DNA of 64,000 nt from Hymenopellis radicata (taxonomy: Eukaryota; Basidiomycota; Agaricomycetes; Agaricales; Physalacriaceae): contig JADNRX010000031.1 of NCBI GenBank assembly GCA_015501595.1, positions 124,001 through 188,000 on the forward strand, in the 5' to 3' direction. Positions within the stretch are counted from its first letter, which is position 1, and the number at the start of each line of letters is the position of its first letter. This document shows positions 23,739-35,343 of the stretch, piece by piece. Below the pieces are notes generated by a model. That model made no database searches. It worked only from the letters and a program-made list of their open reading frames with translations, and had not been told where the DNA came from. A program made the position numbers and the translations under genes.

Positions 23739-24824
23739 TTACAATTCTGGCAACTGAGTAAGTAGATGATGGCAAGGAAGCTGCAGAGAGACTTACTTTG
23801 CATGGCAGCAATGTCAGTACTCTGGACGTAATCCTCAAATTCAGCAATCTTCTCCTGAAGTTCGTCCGTCGAGACCAATTCATCCTCTGTATCAGGTTTA
23901 GCGCGTCATAGAGCTAAAAGAGAGATAAATGAGGCTCACCGACGACGAGAGTGATCTATAACGCGCCCAAAAGACTAAGTATGTGTTAAAATGGGTGACA
24001 TCAGAGTACAGACCTGGAGTTTCTTGATACCTAGACACGCGTTTTCAGTACGAATGCGGCCGTAGAAGTAGGGAGTAGATACCATAACCGATCGCGACGA
24101 GCTTGCTGGCTCCCCAGACGAGGCCAGGCTGCTCAATGGAGCGGACGGCTTCCTCGAGAGCCTTCATATCGGTCTCATCATCCCAAGGCTTGATGTCCAT
24201 CGTGACGACGGACTAGGAAAAGATCGGCGATGAAACCATCGATAACAAGGCGAGTACCGACCTTTGCGATAGTCTTGGGCTTGTTAGCCTTTTTGGCGTT
24301 GTAAGCGGCGACACGCTCCGCCTTGACACGTTCAGCCTCTGCGTCATCCTCTTCGTCGTCGTCGCCGAAAAGATCGACCTCATCATCATCGTCATCGGCA
24401 GCCTTGGCCGCAGGGCAGCACCACCACCCGAGCTCAAAAAGGTTTCTCCGGCTGTGCTCGAGCCGGGGAGAGTATCCAGCTCCGCGGAGAAGGACTGGAT
24501 GTGGTTGTACCAGCGGGCAACATTGGGGTAAATTTCGCCGGCCTTGATGGCATTAAAGACAAGAACATCGGCCTGGGACGGCGTGTATCTGTCGAATAGG
24601 CATAGTTTCAGCTTAAATCCAAATTAACGACAATTAAAGTCAGAATGCTAGGCAAAAAGTTGTCGGCAGCTGGAAGCAGCGATGTCTAGTCGCCTCTTGG
24701 AAACACGGACCATAGCGATAGCTCATCATGAAAAAATAAATAAATCGATATTAAAGATATACGCACCCCTCAACATACGAACGGGAGGCAAGGTGCTGCT
24801 CGAGCTTGCTGAGATCGACGGCAT
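23739..24824 (-). CDS. Translation elongation factor eEF1B alpha (eEF1-beta)
   Basis: The guanine nucleotide exchange factor that reloads eEF1A with GTP during translation elongation. N-terminal GST-C-like part: [18 protein letters not shown] joins across a 178 bp intron (24589-24766) to [20 protein letters not shown]. An acidic linker follows ([20 protein letters not shown]), then the basic [20 protein letters not shown]. The exchange domain reads [20 protein letters not shown], then [20 protein letters not shown] and [10 protein letters not shown] at the stop. Small introns keep frame and the final acceptor gives the classic KL end. Two breaks exist: the ATG is followed by CCGTC where GCCGTC is expected (one G missing), and CCC at about 24410-24425 should be CCCC. 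Since this gene is normally essential and single-copy, assembly errors are more likely than a pseudogene. Confidence 0.9.
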
Positions 24825-27216
24825 GATGGCGAATGAGAGCAAGATGGGATGCTGCTGCTATCAGATGAAAAAAAAAATTATCTGCCCACGTGCCATAGCA
24901 CGTGCTATCGCGCCGCGTTCGAGTCCCTCCGCACACTTTGACCTCAACCACCTCCTAGATTTCTCTTTCGGCCGCGACCCACATTGTAAACCCTAGACGC
25001 GTCCGTCTTCGGCGTAAAATGTACAAAAGTCCCTTTCTCTGATGCGAATGCGAAATAGCAACCTTTCTTGTCCTCTTCGACGGCAACGTGTTTAACCTGT
25101 CTTCATTTTCTCGATATCTCTCGCTTTTGACCATATGGGGCCCCGAAATCTCCCCCCATGGTGTTCTCGTATTCCTCGGCCTGGCAGCTGCTTTAATCTC
25201 CGTCCCGTGCCCTACCAAACTCAATGAAACTGTAACGCGACGCAGCCGTTGGACTCCATGCCCTCCATGCTCACACGCACTAATCCCGCCTCCGAGACAG
25301 ACGGCCTTCCCAGCTCAAGGTGCGCGAATTGGTCCAACCTACGGCCAATGTGTGGGTCAGTCCAGTCTTTTCTTGCTTCGCGTATCAGCGATTTACCTAC
25401 GGAAATTGGTCCAAAACGTCCCGAACTTCGTGCCCATGCGAACACGTTCACGACATCAACTAGGTCATGCAGTCTCGTGTCTGGATACGAGTCCGGTGCT
25501 ATCCTGAACCTATCTCTTCACCAGTCTCATTTGTTGTCATGCCTCCGTACTCTTCGTTCTCCGACTCTTTTAAGTTATTCTTATCAGAACACACGCGACT
25601 ATGGTCCAGTGATATAGCCCCGGCTTTTGGGCTCGTATCAAGTCGCAAATGCATCATATCACTGATTATTCGTTCACTGACCTGTACACGTCTTCGAAGG
25701 AAACCTGCTGGTCAATGTGGGACTCCTTTCGCATGCGTAGGTTCTTTTTATGGACGCTGAGGTATACAGTTCTAATTCCATATGGTTAGAAAGATCTGGA
25801 AGAGCCATTAGATCATTTCGTACGAAACCTGGGCAGGGTGGCGAGGATGTCGACTTGGATGACATTCCTTCAAAGACCCGAATAAATCCAGACCTCTGGC
25901 GAATATACTCTTACCAGTGACTACGCCCTGTGCTGGCGACGCGTCTGTCCTTTCCGACAGTTGGACGCCAAGTTTGATCATCTGAAAATGTTTCCCTAAA
26001 TTGTGCCTGTGGTACTACCCGACCAGAAAATAAGAATCGCTCTGGCGCTCGTCTCCCCGCTCGCTTGTGTTCACTCGGGTTACCGCTTCAACTCTTAACT
26101 TCAATGCAGTCGAGCTGTCAGGATATTCTTGTTCTCTTGCGCCTGCACTTGCCTCGCCTGGTCCTTTTCGGAAGCATTCCGACATCAAGAGCTGAGTGAC
26201 ACCTAATCTATATCTATATAATCTTCGGGACAGAAGTCCGCGCTCTAGAGCACCATATTCTCCTGGAACTCAAACAATGTTCCTATATCAGGATTCGCGA
26301 TTTCCCCGGACGATTGACGCGTAGCGCGCGCCCACTCTGTAGGGATGATATCACCGAGATGTACGAGATGACGATTATGACGAAGCTACAACCTGTCGAC
26401 GCGCGAAATGGCTTGTCCACTCCAAATGCATTTATGACCTATCTCGGAGCCCCAACTCTGGCTCCACGACCGGGACTAGGATAATTGCACTTATTCGCGG
26501 TTGATGAATTCAATGAGACCATTCACGACCAGCAATACGAAACGGATCCAACGGAGGCAGTATGCGACCAGCCCCGCAAAGCAGCGTATGGCGTTGTGGG
26601 CTTTCGTGGAGGCGATCACAAAGTGTTGGCCGAGGTGGATTACACGATTCATCATATTGACAGTTTCCATTCGCTTTAACCAAATTCTTTGCCATTTGCA
26701 TACTAACCTGAAACTAGTCTGCGCGCGCGGGCGTCATTTCCGAGCGTTCTGAAAGATACGGGGACGAGATAACACCGTAATGATTCCTTGAATGGCTCAC
26801 TTCTCACACACGCCCTCGTGCGCGTCATTCTTCAGCCTCACCTGCCTCGGATGTCGGCCTCGTACATTGCATTTCACCGTGTACGTACCGAGAAACTACA
26901 GCGGTAAGTTTAATGTCTTGGTGTACTCCCGATCCCACGAAAATCATGGCATTCTTGTCCAAGCTGGCTGTCTGATGATGATTTACCGAGTTAACATTGT
27001 GGCATTCATTAATACCGCGCGTTATCATATTGTCCTTGGCCAGTCAAGTCCTGGAGGCCGAAGCTTGACGTTCAACATGTTCCCAAATGTTCGCGGGTGA
27101 ACTTTCTCGGGTGTGCGGCACGGCTGTCCTGATTTGCCGGTTAATCCCCGGTTAGAAGACCGGATAGGCCGGTCCGATTACCCTGTCCACTACCATCAGC
27201 ATTCCCACTGCTTATC
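24825..27216. other. Long stretch without recognised gene
   Basis: About 2.4 kb between eEF1B and the second F-box-type gene. Some overlapping frames of 60-140 codons occur on both strands (about 25088-25617), but I recognise no domain. The first few hundred bases should hold the eEF1B promoter. Confidence 0.4.
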
Positions 27217-29088
27217 ATGCTCTCCTCGACGCTGGCCAGCGTACCCCAGGAAATTGTTGAGCATGTTGCCTACCTTGTGGCTACAGACACCATCGTGGGG
27301 CCGCCTATCGATCTAATCTCACTCGTGTCTACGAGTCGGCACTTTTATTCTGGGCTGTCCATTACCAAAAATCTAAATCTCTATGCGAACATCTTTACGT
27401 TCAAATTTGACACCGGGGTAGCCACGCGCAGACTTGGCGTGGACAAGCTCACTCAATCTGTCTTGACAGAAGAATTGCAAAGGAGGTTCATTCTATTGAA
27501 ACGAATACGGGCACGCACCGAGTCGTCTTTGGAGCAGTGTGATCCCCGGAAACCAGAGGACAGAACGCGTTTACGAGAAACGCTGTTTGGGGCGTACCTG
27601 CTCATGCTGGAGAACGAGGGCAAAAACGAACTACATCTGCGGGCGTACGGGATCGACGATTGGTTGAATGAATACTGGTTCAGAGAGCAAGGGTCGTCTC
27701 TCGCGACATCGGCGCTCAAAGCAGACCGTTGGCCAGATCAAAACGAGGAACATGCACTCGCTATGTGGCTGTTCTGGTTTTTGTTCAAACCTGGTATGTA
27801 CTGTGTGGCGTGGTTTGATCCGTTTATGATGATTATTGGATTGCCTCTTAGGAGACCACAAGTATAACCAGAACCGGACGATGACGCATGTTCTGAAAAT
27901 ATACGCTCTCGGTGCGCATGTAGTAAGTCCTTTCTCTCTATTCGGTCTCTTGTTTATAAAGTTCGTGTCACAGTACCAACTTGCCGCTCCTTCATGGACA
28001 GAGTTCTTCCCGTCGTCTAGACCTGCATCGCCTGAGATAGTCAATCATTACTCAGAGGCATATCATCTCAGTTCTCCGTCCATGGCTTCTCCCGCAATTC
28101 TATCGTTCCTTAGCTTGATAGATCGGGTAGAGATGTCGACAACAGCATCTGACCCAAGGCCACGACGAAACTGGGGAGAGAAGCTCTCATCTAGCTCGGC
28201 TAAATGGGACTGCGAATGGCATCGCTGCGTCAATCTCGGACGCGGCCTCTTGAAGAAGACGCTCACTTCAGCGTTCACACCGGGAAGGTAGAAGACCTTT
28301 TTTCCTATAGCCTTCGCTGTTCTAACATTTGGCTCGTTACAGCATTGAGGGAGTCTGGGAAGGCACCTTCACGGTGAGGGAACCTGTACTCATCCCCATT
28401 CGTTTTTAACAATTATGATGCAGTATACGGAATTTGGTGCATATGCGGAACTGCTCGGAGGTGCCGCGCCGACTATTTTGACGAAGAGCATGGTGGTTAA
28501 GCACCGCCAGACTTGGAAGCTCCGGGAACATCATTTGCTCCTCGATTCACCGACGTCTGGAAACGATGATGAAGACCGTGCACCCTTGTCTGCGGGAGAT
28601 CCGTTGCGATCATACTTTGCCACAGGCACGCGCGTAACGGAAAACGCGACCGGCGTAGAAGTTCAAGAACCTGGAGCTAATCCCTTGTTCTACAAGCGAG
28701 CCACTTCTCTGCAAGATGACAATCAGGCCGTTCGTGACATCATTCTTACGGGCGAGGTCTGCTTTCTTCGATTAGCTTCCGGACGCTTGCATTGTTTAAT
28801 TATTATCTCAGGGACACTCGGCTTGGGGCCAATTTAGTCTAGTGGGCCGTATACGCCCATGCGACGGCTTCATTAGCCTGTCGAAGGATTATGTACGTGT
28901 CCTCGTCGAGTTCGATCGTGTTTGGCTGAGATCAACGTTAGGTCGATGGTGACCGCGGAAAGTGGTTGTATCGTGGTTATCTAATCGGGAATGCAGATGG
29001 ATGCCTTGCTGGTCGCTGGCGGGATACCATGAGTCCTATAGACACCGCCGGCTATGAAGGCTGTTTTACGATGTCACGGCGCATATGA
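27217..29088 (+). CDS. F-box-type protein with conserved C-terminal module
   Basis: The complete paralog of the gene at 20980-22932. Exons: 27217-27793, 27852-28287 (with an optional 39 bp in-frame intron at 27923-27961), 28343-28373, 28424-28756, 28812-28892 and 28942-29088. The start reads LASVPQEIVEHVAYLVATDT, then LISLVSTSRHFYSGLS, an F-box-like pattern. Then come ANIFTFKFDTGVATRRLG, EELQRRFILLKRIR and FGAYLLMLENEGKNELHL. The end has SIEGVWEGTFT, GHSAWGQFSLVGRIRPCDGF, WLYRGYLIGNADGCLAGRWR and EGCFTMSRRI, matching the C-terminal module of the paralog. All junctions keep frame. A role as an SCF substrate adaptor is inferred from the family only; the C-terminal module has no known function to me. 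Confidence 0.82.
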
Positions 29089-30789
29089 TTTACTTCAAGT
29101 TTTTCCAGTTCTTCGCGCATATGGTTCTAGGGAAACATCTTTTTGTGTTACTACTCTACAGCCTTATCCTTTCTCCCTCATCGATAACTATTGAGGATCC
29201 AGATGGGTCATCTCAACAGCTTCAGTACACATATTTTTTCAAGCAGAAATGGCTCAAGCCTTTCATCAGGGCTTGATGCGCGCTCAGATCGCCCTCTGTC
29301 GTTACTGGAAATCATCGACTCGCTCCGACTTGTAGTCGTTCCGGTTTCTGACAAGACACTGCCAAAGGTAGACTCCGCTTTCGCCCAAGTGTGTCAGATC
29401 TGTCGTAATGTGTGGCCAGGATCCCATGCCTACTAGACGGTATATGATACAGACAACGCCAGCAAGATCAGGCTATCGATCAGTCGTTGTTCTCGGAGAC
29501 ACAGCAGCAGATCTAAGTTTGTGTTGTGTAAGTATACCCGTCATGAGCAATACTAGTAGCGTTATTTCGTCACTGGCAGCTCTAGTCGTCATCCGCTTTG
29601 ATTGCATTGCTGTATCTGTCAAATACCGGTAGGCTGTATGATCTGTTGTTTGAGTTTACAGGAAGCGCTGAGGATCGATTTTGCCCGCTTTGAATCCCGC
29701 TGAGGGGGAAACTACGACACGAGGCGATGTCTTACTTGACCTCCTTGTCCATTGTCCGTCTAGCAAGGGAGACGGACTAGCTGTCCTCCTAATGATCGGC
29801 GTACTTGGACTTGGTGCGTCTTCTGCAAGGGACCGAACATGTCGGGGGACATTAAGTATAAACATATCTAGTTTCAGCGAGCGAAGGAGTGTATTATCAA
29901 ATATCAGAGGCAAGTAGATTATGCAGCAATACGGTAGCCAAAGAGAAGAATATTAGTGTCTAGGCTATGATGTCCAGGAAAAAGAAAGGGGTCGTTAAGT
30001 CATAAGTGATGTATCTGAACGGCTAAAGTCAGAGCTGTCGCAGAAGGACAAATGTTCTCTTGGACTCACAAATTAGCAGTAGTCTGGGGTAAGAGGAAGT
30101 CCTGATTCCTGAACACACAAGCTGCGCGTAGACGGAGTCGATGTTAAAGCCAGTGAGTACCAGGCAGTAAGGCAGAAGCTCGAGGTCGAAAGAAACGAAG
30201 CAAGCCAGAGACGTGCACCAAGGCTCAGCGGCATGAGCACAAATACGTCGAAGACGTTCAAGGCAGTGGCCTCATAGAGTGTTATCGTCTACAGGATGCG
30301 CAAGACGCGACGTGGACGACCTGAAGAGGCGGCCCACCGATCCCCTTCCGGAGGAGGCAATGAGGACTGTAGCAGGCGTTCAGCATCTTTCTCTCGCTTC
30401 TGCAAACCGCGCAGCGATAGGAAAGCATAGCGCACATACATGCGAAACGGATATCAACAACATGGCACACTCACATTTGTATCTATAGCATGTATGGAGG
30501 CGCCTGTTTCGAAAGAAACATAGCCAGCGCATTCGCAAAGTGGAAAAAAGCGTGCTACGACGAAGATCCTTGTAACGCGCGTCGTGAACAGCGAATAGCG
30601 CATCGATGGAATACGGAACAGAGGCTGTTGGTCGTAAATTGGCGCCAGCAGATCATGATGAAATAGTGAGCTAGCCGACAAGGTGTATTTCCAGGCTCGA
30701 CGGACATCGTGGCTGAGTTCAGACTGGATCAACATAGTGTGACGGTGACAGATCGGCTGTGACCCGCATCTCTGCTGGACCCACAAAGT
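29089..30789. other. Long stretch without recognised gene
   Basis: About 1.7 kb with short frames only. A minus-strand frame at 30454-30918 lies opposite the 5' exons of the next gene and is probably a shadow. The last few hundred bases should hold the promoter of family copy A. Confidence 0.4.
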
Positions 30790-32265
30790 ATGACGATACC
30801 AGAACATGCCATAGCCTTTCTCGGTCCGTATCTGTACTTGATTAACTGCTATCTGAGTGCTCACCTCTGTGCCTATCTCCTCAGAGATTTTGCCGACACC
30901 TTCATTCGTTGAATACACTTTGGTTCAAGATGGCCATGTCGTCAGAATCAACGGTCCTAGTTGGCCAGGAAGTCTGACGCGCCCCTCTGATCCCGACCCC
31001 GATTTCACTATGGAGTTTGACAGAAACACGGCCGAGTTTACCAAACTTTATCTAGAGCTTTTGGTCGGTTGATTTCGGATGCTCCGCATTGCATGATCCC
31101 TGAGCAGCCTATTAGGAAACCCTCATTCATACTATCGACTTTCAAAACATGTCTGGAGCGATGCTCGCGCCTCTTACGAATGGCAGCTTCACTCTCCTTC
31201 CTAAAGAGATCGAACCGGAATATCTCGCCGTGCGCCAATGCCACGTCTGGGCACCTTTCGTAGACATTAACGAGATCAGAACAACGCACTGGCGTCGAAG
31301 TCAAGCTCGCCGCGGACTGTGGCGCGGCCGCGAAGTTGGTGCGCGAGTGAAACCATACTCCTTCAGTAACCTTATCGGTTCATACAGAGATGTTGCTTGC
31401 ATCCGGCGGTCCTTCGTCCTGGAGGATGGTCGAAAAGATGACGAACGGCCTCTGCATACTTTCAGAACACGATCTAGACCTCTTCTTTCCCGTCTTAGGG
31501 CATATAGTACAAGATGGAAGGATTATAGGCCTTCTATCGGAGTGGAATGATGGTGACTACGTGGAGGAAACTCATCGGGCATTGGTCAGTCATTAATGCC
31601 CGCGCCTAATTTTGCTCGGTTGCTGAACACTTTGATTCTAGATGTACGATGCCTTCCAACAGCTAGAAGGGCAAAGCATATTCTTCGATGACCCTGATGG
31701 GTGGATATCGGAGAGTTGTTTCATGGTAGCCGATGGCAAGATACGATTGCAGGGGGATGCGATCGCAAGCCTCAAGGTATATCTTCCTCACCGGCATCCT
31801 AGTGCATTTGAAGAAGCAAGTAGAGTGCATTGGGACGTTCTTAATCGCGTGCTCTCCCACGTTGAAGGAAGGCCAAACTTCACGCTCCTTAGTGGAGACG
31901 ACTACAGATGGGTGAAGAATGTACGCTTACTCGCGTACATTCCTTCTCCTGAGCGTCCCCGATTACTGGAATTTTCACTCACAGTCCGCCGAGGGCCTAG
32001 ATGGGTCAAGTTTAGGCGGAACCGGCAGCACCATCGTAATGAGAACCTCGTGGCTGCGTCAGAAGAGGTGCCCGAAATCAGTTACGAAAGCGATGATAAC
32101 ATTCCACTGCCTGGAACCCGTGCGAGTCTCGCAATACGACGCGTTCGTCAGAGACAGGTGTACGATCCGATTCCAAGGCTTCCCACCCAACTACGTTATC
32201 GCTCGGTCTGGGGTGACGAGAGTGATCTTACTGCAGATAGCGTATCCTCTCTTGCGTCGCCTTGA
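30790..32265 (+). CDS. Uncharacterised family, tandem copy A
   Basis: Five exons: 30790-30823, 30885-31063, 31116-31338, 31388-31584 and 31642-32265, about 418 residues. Exon 1 (MTIPEHAIAFL) has exactly the same length (34 nt) and phase as exon 1 of copy B (MSIPDHAIGCL), and exons 3 plus 4 total 420 nt in both, which supports this structure. Visible blocks are ETLIHTIDF, GSFTLLPKEIE, VWAPFVDINEIRTTHW, RRGLWRGREV, LFFPVLGHIVQDGRIIGLL, YDAFQQLEGQSIFF, FEEASRVHWDVLN, VRLLAYIPSPERPRLLEF and a C-terminal RYRSVWGDESDLT. No signal peptide, membrane segment or known catalytic motif is seen. Some features (FEEASRVHWDVLNRV, VQDGRIIGLLSEW) distantly recall kinase C-lobe-associated proteins, but I do not assign it. 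The copy looks intact. Confidence 0.75.
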
Positions 32266-32585
32266 CACTCCCCGCCTTCGTTTTGATCGGACGCGCCCTA
32301 TCTGTAACAGGATGCCTCGTCTTGCTCTATTCTTTGCTATACATACTTTCTTTCATCGTAGGTAGGTACGATTTCAGTGTGTACTAGGGGTCTTCCCCGA
32401 GTACTCCGGCCAAATTGTATCTGCAATCAGTGTTCCTGCGTTTGGGACAAGTGTATAATAGTATAATGGGTGTAATTGAACATTAGTGTGTGATATAGTA
32501 TGTATATTAGTTGCGAGACAATACGAAAGGTCCAGCGATGGGATGTGAAATGCTATCGATACATGATAAGTTCAAGCTCAATGTC
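32266..32585. other. Intergenic spacer
   Basis: About 320 bp between copy A and the 3' end of the minus-strand membrane-protein candidate. AT-rich and with no recognised element; probably the two convergent 3' UTRs. Confidence 0.3.
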
Positions 32586-32588
32586 CTA

Positions 32589-33225
32589 GAGCTCCGATAA
32601 AATATCAGCCAGTGAGGGAATCGTCAAGAGGAAGCCAAGTAGAGGCCATGTTATAGGAAGAGAACCAGACAGTCCTATGGGGGGAATGACAATCAAAAGT
32701 AGAAGCAAAACGAATAGTGACCGACATACACTGTGGTCAGCGAGTCCAGGGGAATTAGGGCAGCTCCAGCAGGACCAGCAGCAGTAACGAGTCAAGAGCA
32801 GTAGCAGAAGTTTGCGGCAGTAGATAACCAGAAGCGGCTGGAGAATAGGACGGGCAGCGACGTATACAGGACCCCAGTGTTTACGCAATAGCTGTTGTGC
32901 AAATACGCGACAAGACATCGAAGCTAAGAGACCGTCAATACAATATAATATCAGGGCAAGCATACCAACATCCTGGGATTGCGTCCTCATTTGCAGCTTT
33001 GACACGAAGACACAGTCTGAGCAGGTAGTTGGGAAGGAGAATTGGAGAGAGGACAGCGAGGTAGACCGCAAGGAACTTTATGATATGTGTTGGTTCCACA
33101 TCGAGCACAGCGTAGGACCTGAAGATTACACATGAACAGGCGAAGAACATACTAGGAGGATGGACCTACCACAGACTATAAATAAGAGTAGATCTGCGAC
33201 TCGCGAGGAACGCTAGGTTGAACAT
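32589..33225 (-). CDS. Uncharacterised membrane protein candidate
   Basis: Exon 33225-33170 (MFNLAFLASRRSTLIYSLW) joins in frame across a 51 bp GT-AG intron to an exon starting at 33118 that reads SYAVLDVEPTHIIKFLAVY, then LAVLSPILLPNYLLRLCLRV and KAANEDAIPGCW. Further 3', minus-strand sequence to 32589 is strongly hydrophobic (RKLLLLLLTRYCCW, SLFVLLLLLIVIPPIGLSG). The splice pattern and hydrophobic blocks suggest a multi-pass membrane protein, but the exon structure from about 32980 downward is not resolved. I recognise no family. It lies on the opposite strand between tandem copies A and B. Confidence 0.42.
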
Positions 33226-33466
33226 CTGCAGTATCGCGACTGAAGGTGGTGAGCTGGAAAACGAGAGGCGCCGAGGGCTCGCTGTAGTTACGCGATGCTG
33301 TTGTTATCGATGCGCGTCGCGCGTCTATCATGGCGAGAGGTTTGGCTTAATACGGTAACGAAGTAAACTTGGATCACCTCGGACGCAGCCGGGCGCAGGG
33401 TAGGGGACTATCTCTTTCTGGGAATAATTTACCCTCGTCCCCACGCATCCCCACAAACCGTCATCT

Positions 33467-34995
33467 ATGTCCATTCCTGATCATGCCATCGGTTGCCTAG
33501 GTAGGCCTCGGAACACGGAGTTGGGAAAAGCTGACTAGCTTCTAGGTAGCCTGTGGTCCCCGACTTACTTGCGATTGACCTTCGCCCAATTTGATCACGT
33601 CCTCGAAATCGATGCCCCTCCTGTTCCCGAGTCTCGAGGAAATCAAGATCCTGCCAATGCTGCAATGCATATCAAGCATGATAGAGAGTTGATTAAGCTG
33701 CATCAAGATATCGTTGTAAGTACTACTTTACGAATGAAGTATGTGAACAGCAACTCAGCAACTTGAATTTCACAGGAAACCCTCATTCATACCATCGACT
33801 TCATGCGTATAAATAGCGCTGTACTGGCCCCGCAGCCCCACGGCGGCTTTGCTCTCGTTCCAAAGACGTCACAGGTGGACTTCTATACCATCCAATGTCG
33901 ACCGTGGGCGCCGTTAATAGACATAAGAGAAGTCAGAACGACGCGTTGGTGCGCAGACCCGCAGATAGAGGTACGCCAAGGATTGTGGCGTGGTCGTGAG
34001 ATCGGTATGCCAATTCAGTCACGTCGCCGGTTCGTTCATCCAGATTTACGTAGAATTCTTTGTGGCATGCGGAACTGGAATTCGAGTCGCGATTCAGCGC
34101 TACACGGATCTGCTTCAGGCCTTAAATGCATGCGGTCTGGATCTGTGTTCCCCTGTTGTAGGCCATCTGGTCAAGGATGGCTCTGTTATTGGTGTAGCTA
34201 CCGAGGTCCACACTGGACTGGCTACGTATGCGGACCGAGCCTTGGTAAGCTTGTAACTTTCTGCCTACGAACGTGTCCCCGGCCAGTACCTGATTGTGCG
34301 CCCTAGCTTTATGACGCTTTCCAGCAGCTTGAACGCGAAAACATATTTTTCAAGATCGAGCTATGCCCTGGCTCCATATACATCTCTGACGGAAAAGTAC
34401 GGTTCGGCTACCTGTGCGCGTCTCGTATGCGTCTGTATTCCGGACGCGAAGGTGGCGCCTTTTTAGAAGAAGCGCGACAAATACATTGGAGCTGCCTAGA
34501 TGACTTTCTTTCCACACTCGAGGATGAATTCTTCTCCACATTCATGCCAATTCGTTGGAACGAACAGTTTCGCATACTGGCATATATCCCCACCCCGAGC
34601 GACCTATCCTTCTTGATATAACGCTTGACGCTCGGACAAGATCGAAGTGGGTCAAGCATAGACGCTTTCAAAGCGGCCAGTCTCACAAGCCTTTACTCCA
34701 TGGCCTGACCAATGAGACCAATGACCTATCCGTCCATGCTTTCCCCTTCCCCTCCTCATACTATGACAATGTGATTCCCCTGACAGCGCGTGTGGGCTCG
34801 TACGAGACCGAAGATGACACGCCTCTACCACGAGCACATATAGAACTTGGAACACGACCAGTTCGTCGCCGGCACGTATTTGACCCGTATCGACGGGTAT
34901 CCACCCATATACGCTATCGCTCAAGCTGGGGCGACGACAGTGACGTTACCAGTGAGAGCACACCCTCTGTCGTTGCGCTTTCTCCGTCACCTTAG
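33467..34995 (+). CDS. Uncharacterised family, tandem copy B (one-base frame break)
   Basis: Same five-exon layout as copy A: 33467-33500, 33546-33715, 33776-34004, 34054-34244 and 34307-34995. The intron 3 acceptor is TTACGTAG, giving REI-EFFVACGTGI. Collinear blocks include ETLIHTIDF, HGGFALVPKTS, PWAPLIDIREVRTTRW, RQGLWRGREI, SPVVGHLVKDGSVIGV, YDAFQQLERENIFFK, FLEEARQIHWSCLDDFL and FRILAYIPTP, then after a frame change ERPILLDITLDARTRSKW and RYRSSWGDDSDVTSES. The change falls in CCACCCCGAG at about 34590, where one more C restores the frame read in copy A (YIPSPERPRLLEF). The broken frame stops within about ten codons. Restoring that base would give about 437 residues. Either a consensus error or a very young pseudogene. 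Confidence 0.72.
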
Positions 34996-35157
34996 CCAGT
35001 CTTCCTTTCTGTTTGATTTGCTCTTGAACCAGTGTTTTCTTGCTTGGCTTTTACGCTCATGCTTTTAGTTACTTTTATTGTCGCTTCCACCCCAGCACCT
35101 GTAGCCGGTTTATAACCATGCAAGTGCCCCGGCTTAACTGGCAGGAATCTTAATGTT

Positions 35158-35343
35158 CTCCTGGATGGAACAGCTTCGCATCCTGGCTTTCATCCGTACT
35201 CCTGTCCGTCGCCGAGGGGTCTTTGACCCGTATGGGCGCGCCCATACTGCTCGTACACGCTATCGCTCAGTCTGGCCCGGGGTGATGATATGACCACTGC
35301 GAGGGGGCAACCAGCTCCGTCGTTGGACCTCCACCACTGTAAC
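35158..35343 (+). pseudogene. Stub of a third tandem family copy
   Basis: Reads WMEQLRILAFIRTPV then directly RRRGVFDPYGR and RTRYRSVW. This matches NEQFRILAYIPTP and, after a gap of about 80 residues, RRRHVFDPYRR and HIRYRSSW of copy B. It is therefore a piece of the last exon with an internal deletion. No upstream exons were found. It shows that the tandem array was once longer. Confidence 0.7.

Noticed and set aside
25088..25617. Overlapping frames of 70-140 codons on both strands downstream of eEF1B
   Set aside because: No homology recognised, and coding potential is ambiguous between strands.
30454..30918. A 154-codon minus-strand frame
   Set aside because: It overlaps the 5' exons of family copy A, whose structure is confirmed by copy B. 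Treated as a shadow.
32589..33071. A single 161-codon minus-strand frame read as a complete protein
   Set aside because: The better start is the spliced exon at 33225. This frame probably mixes intron and exon sequence, so only a low-confidence membrane-protein candidate was kept.
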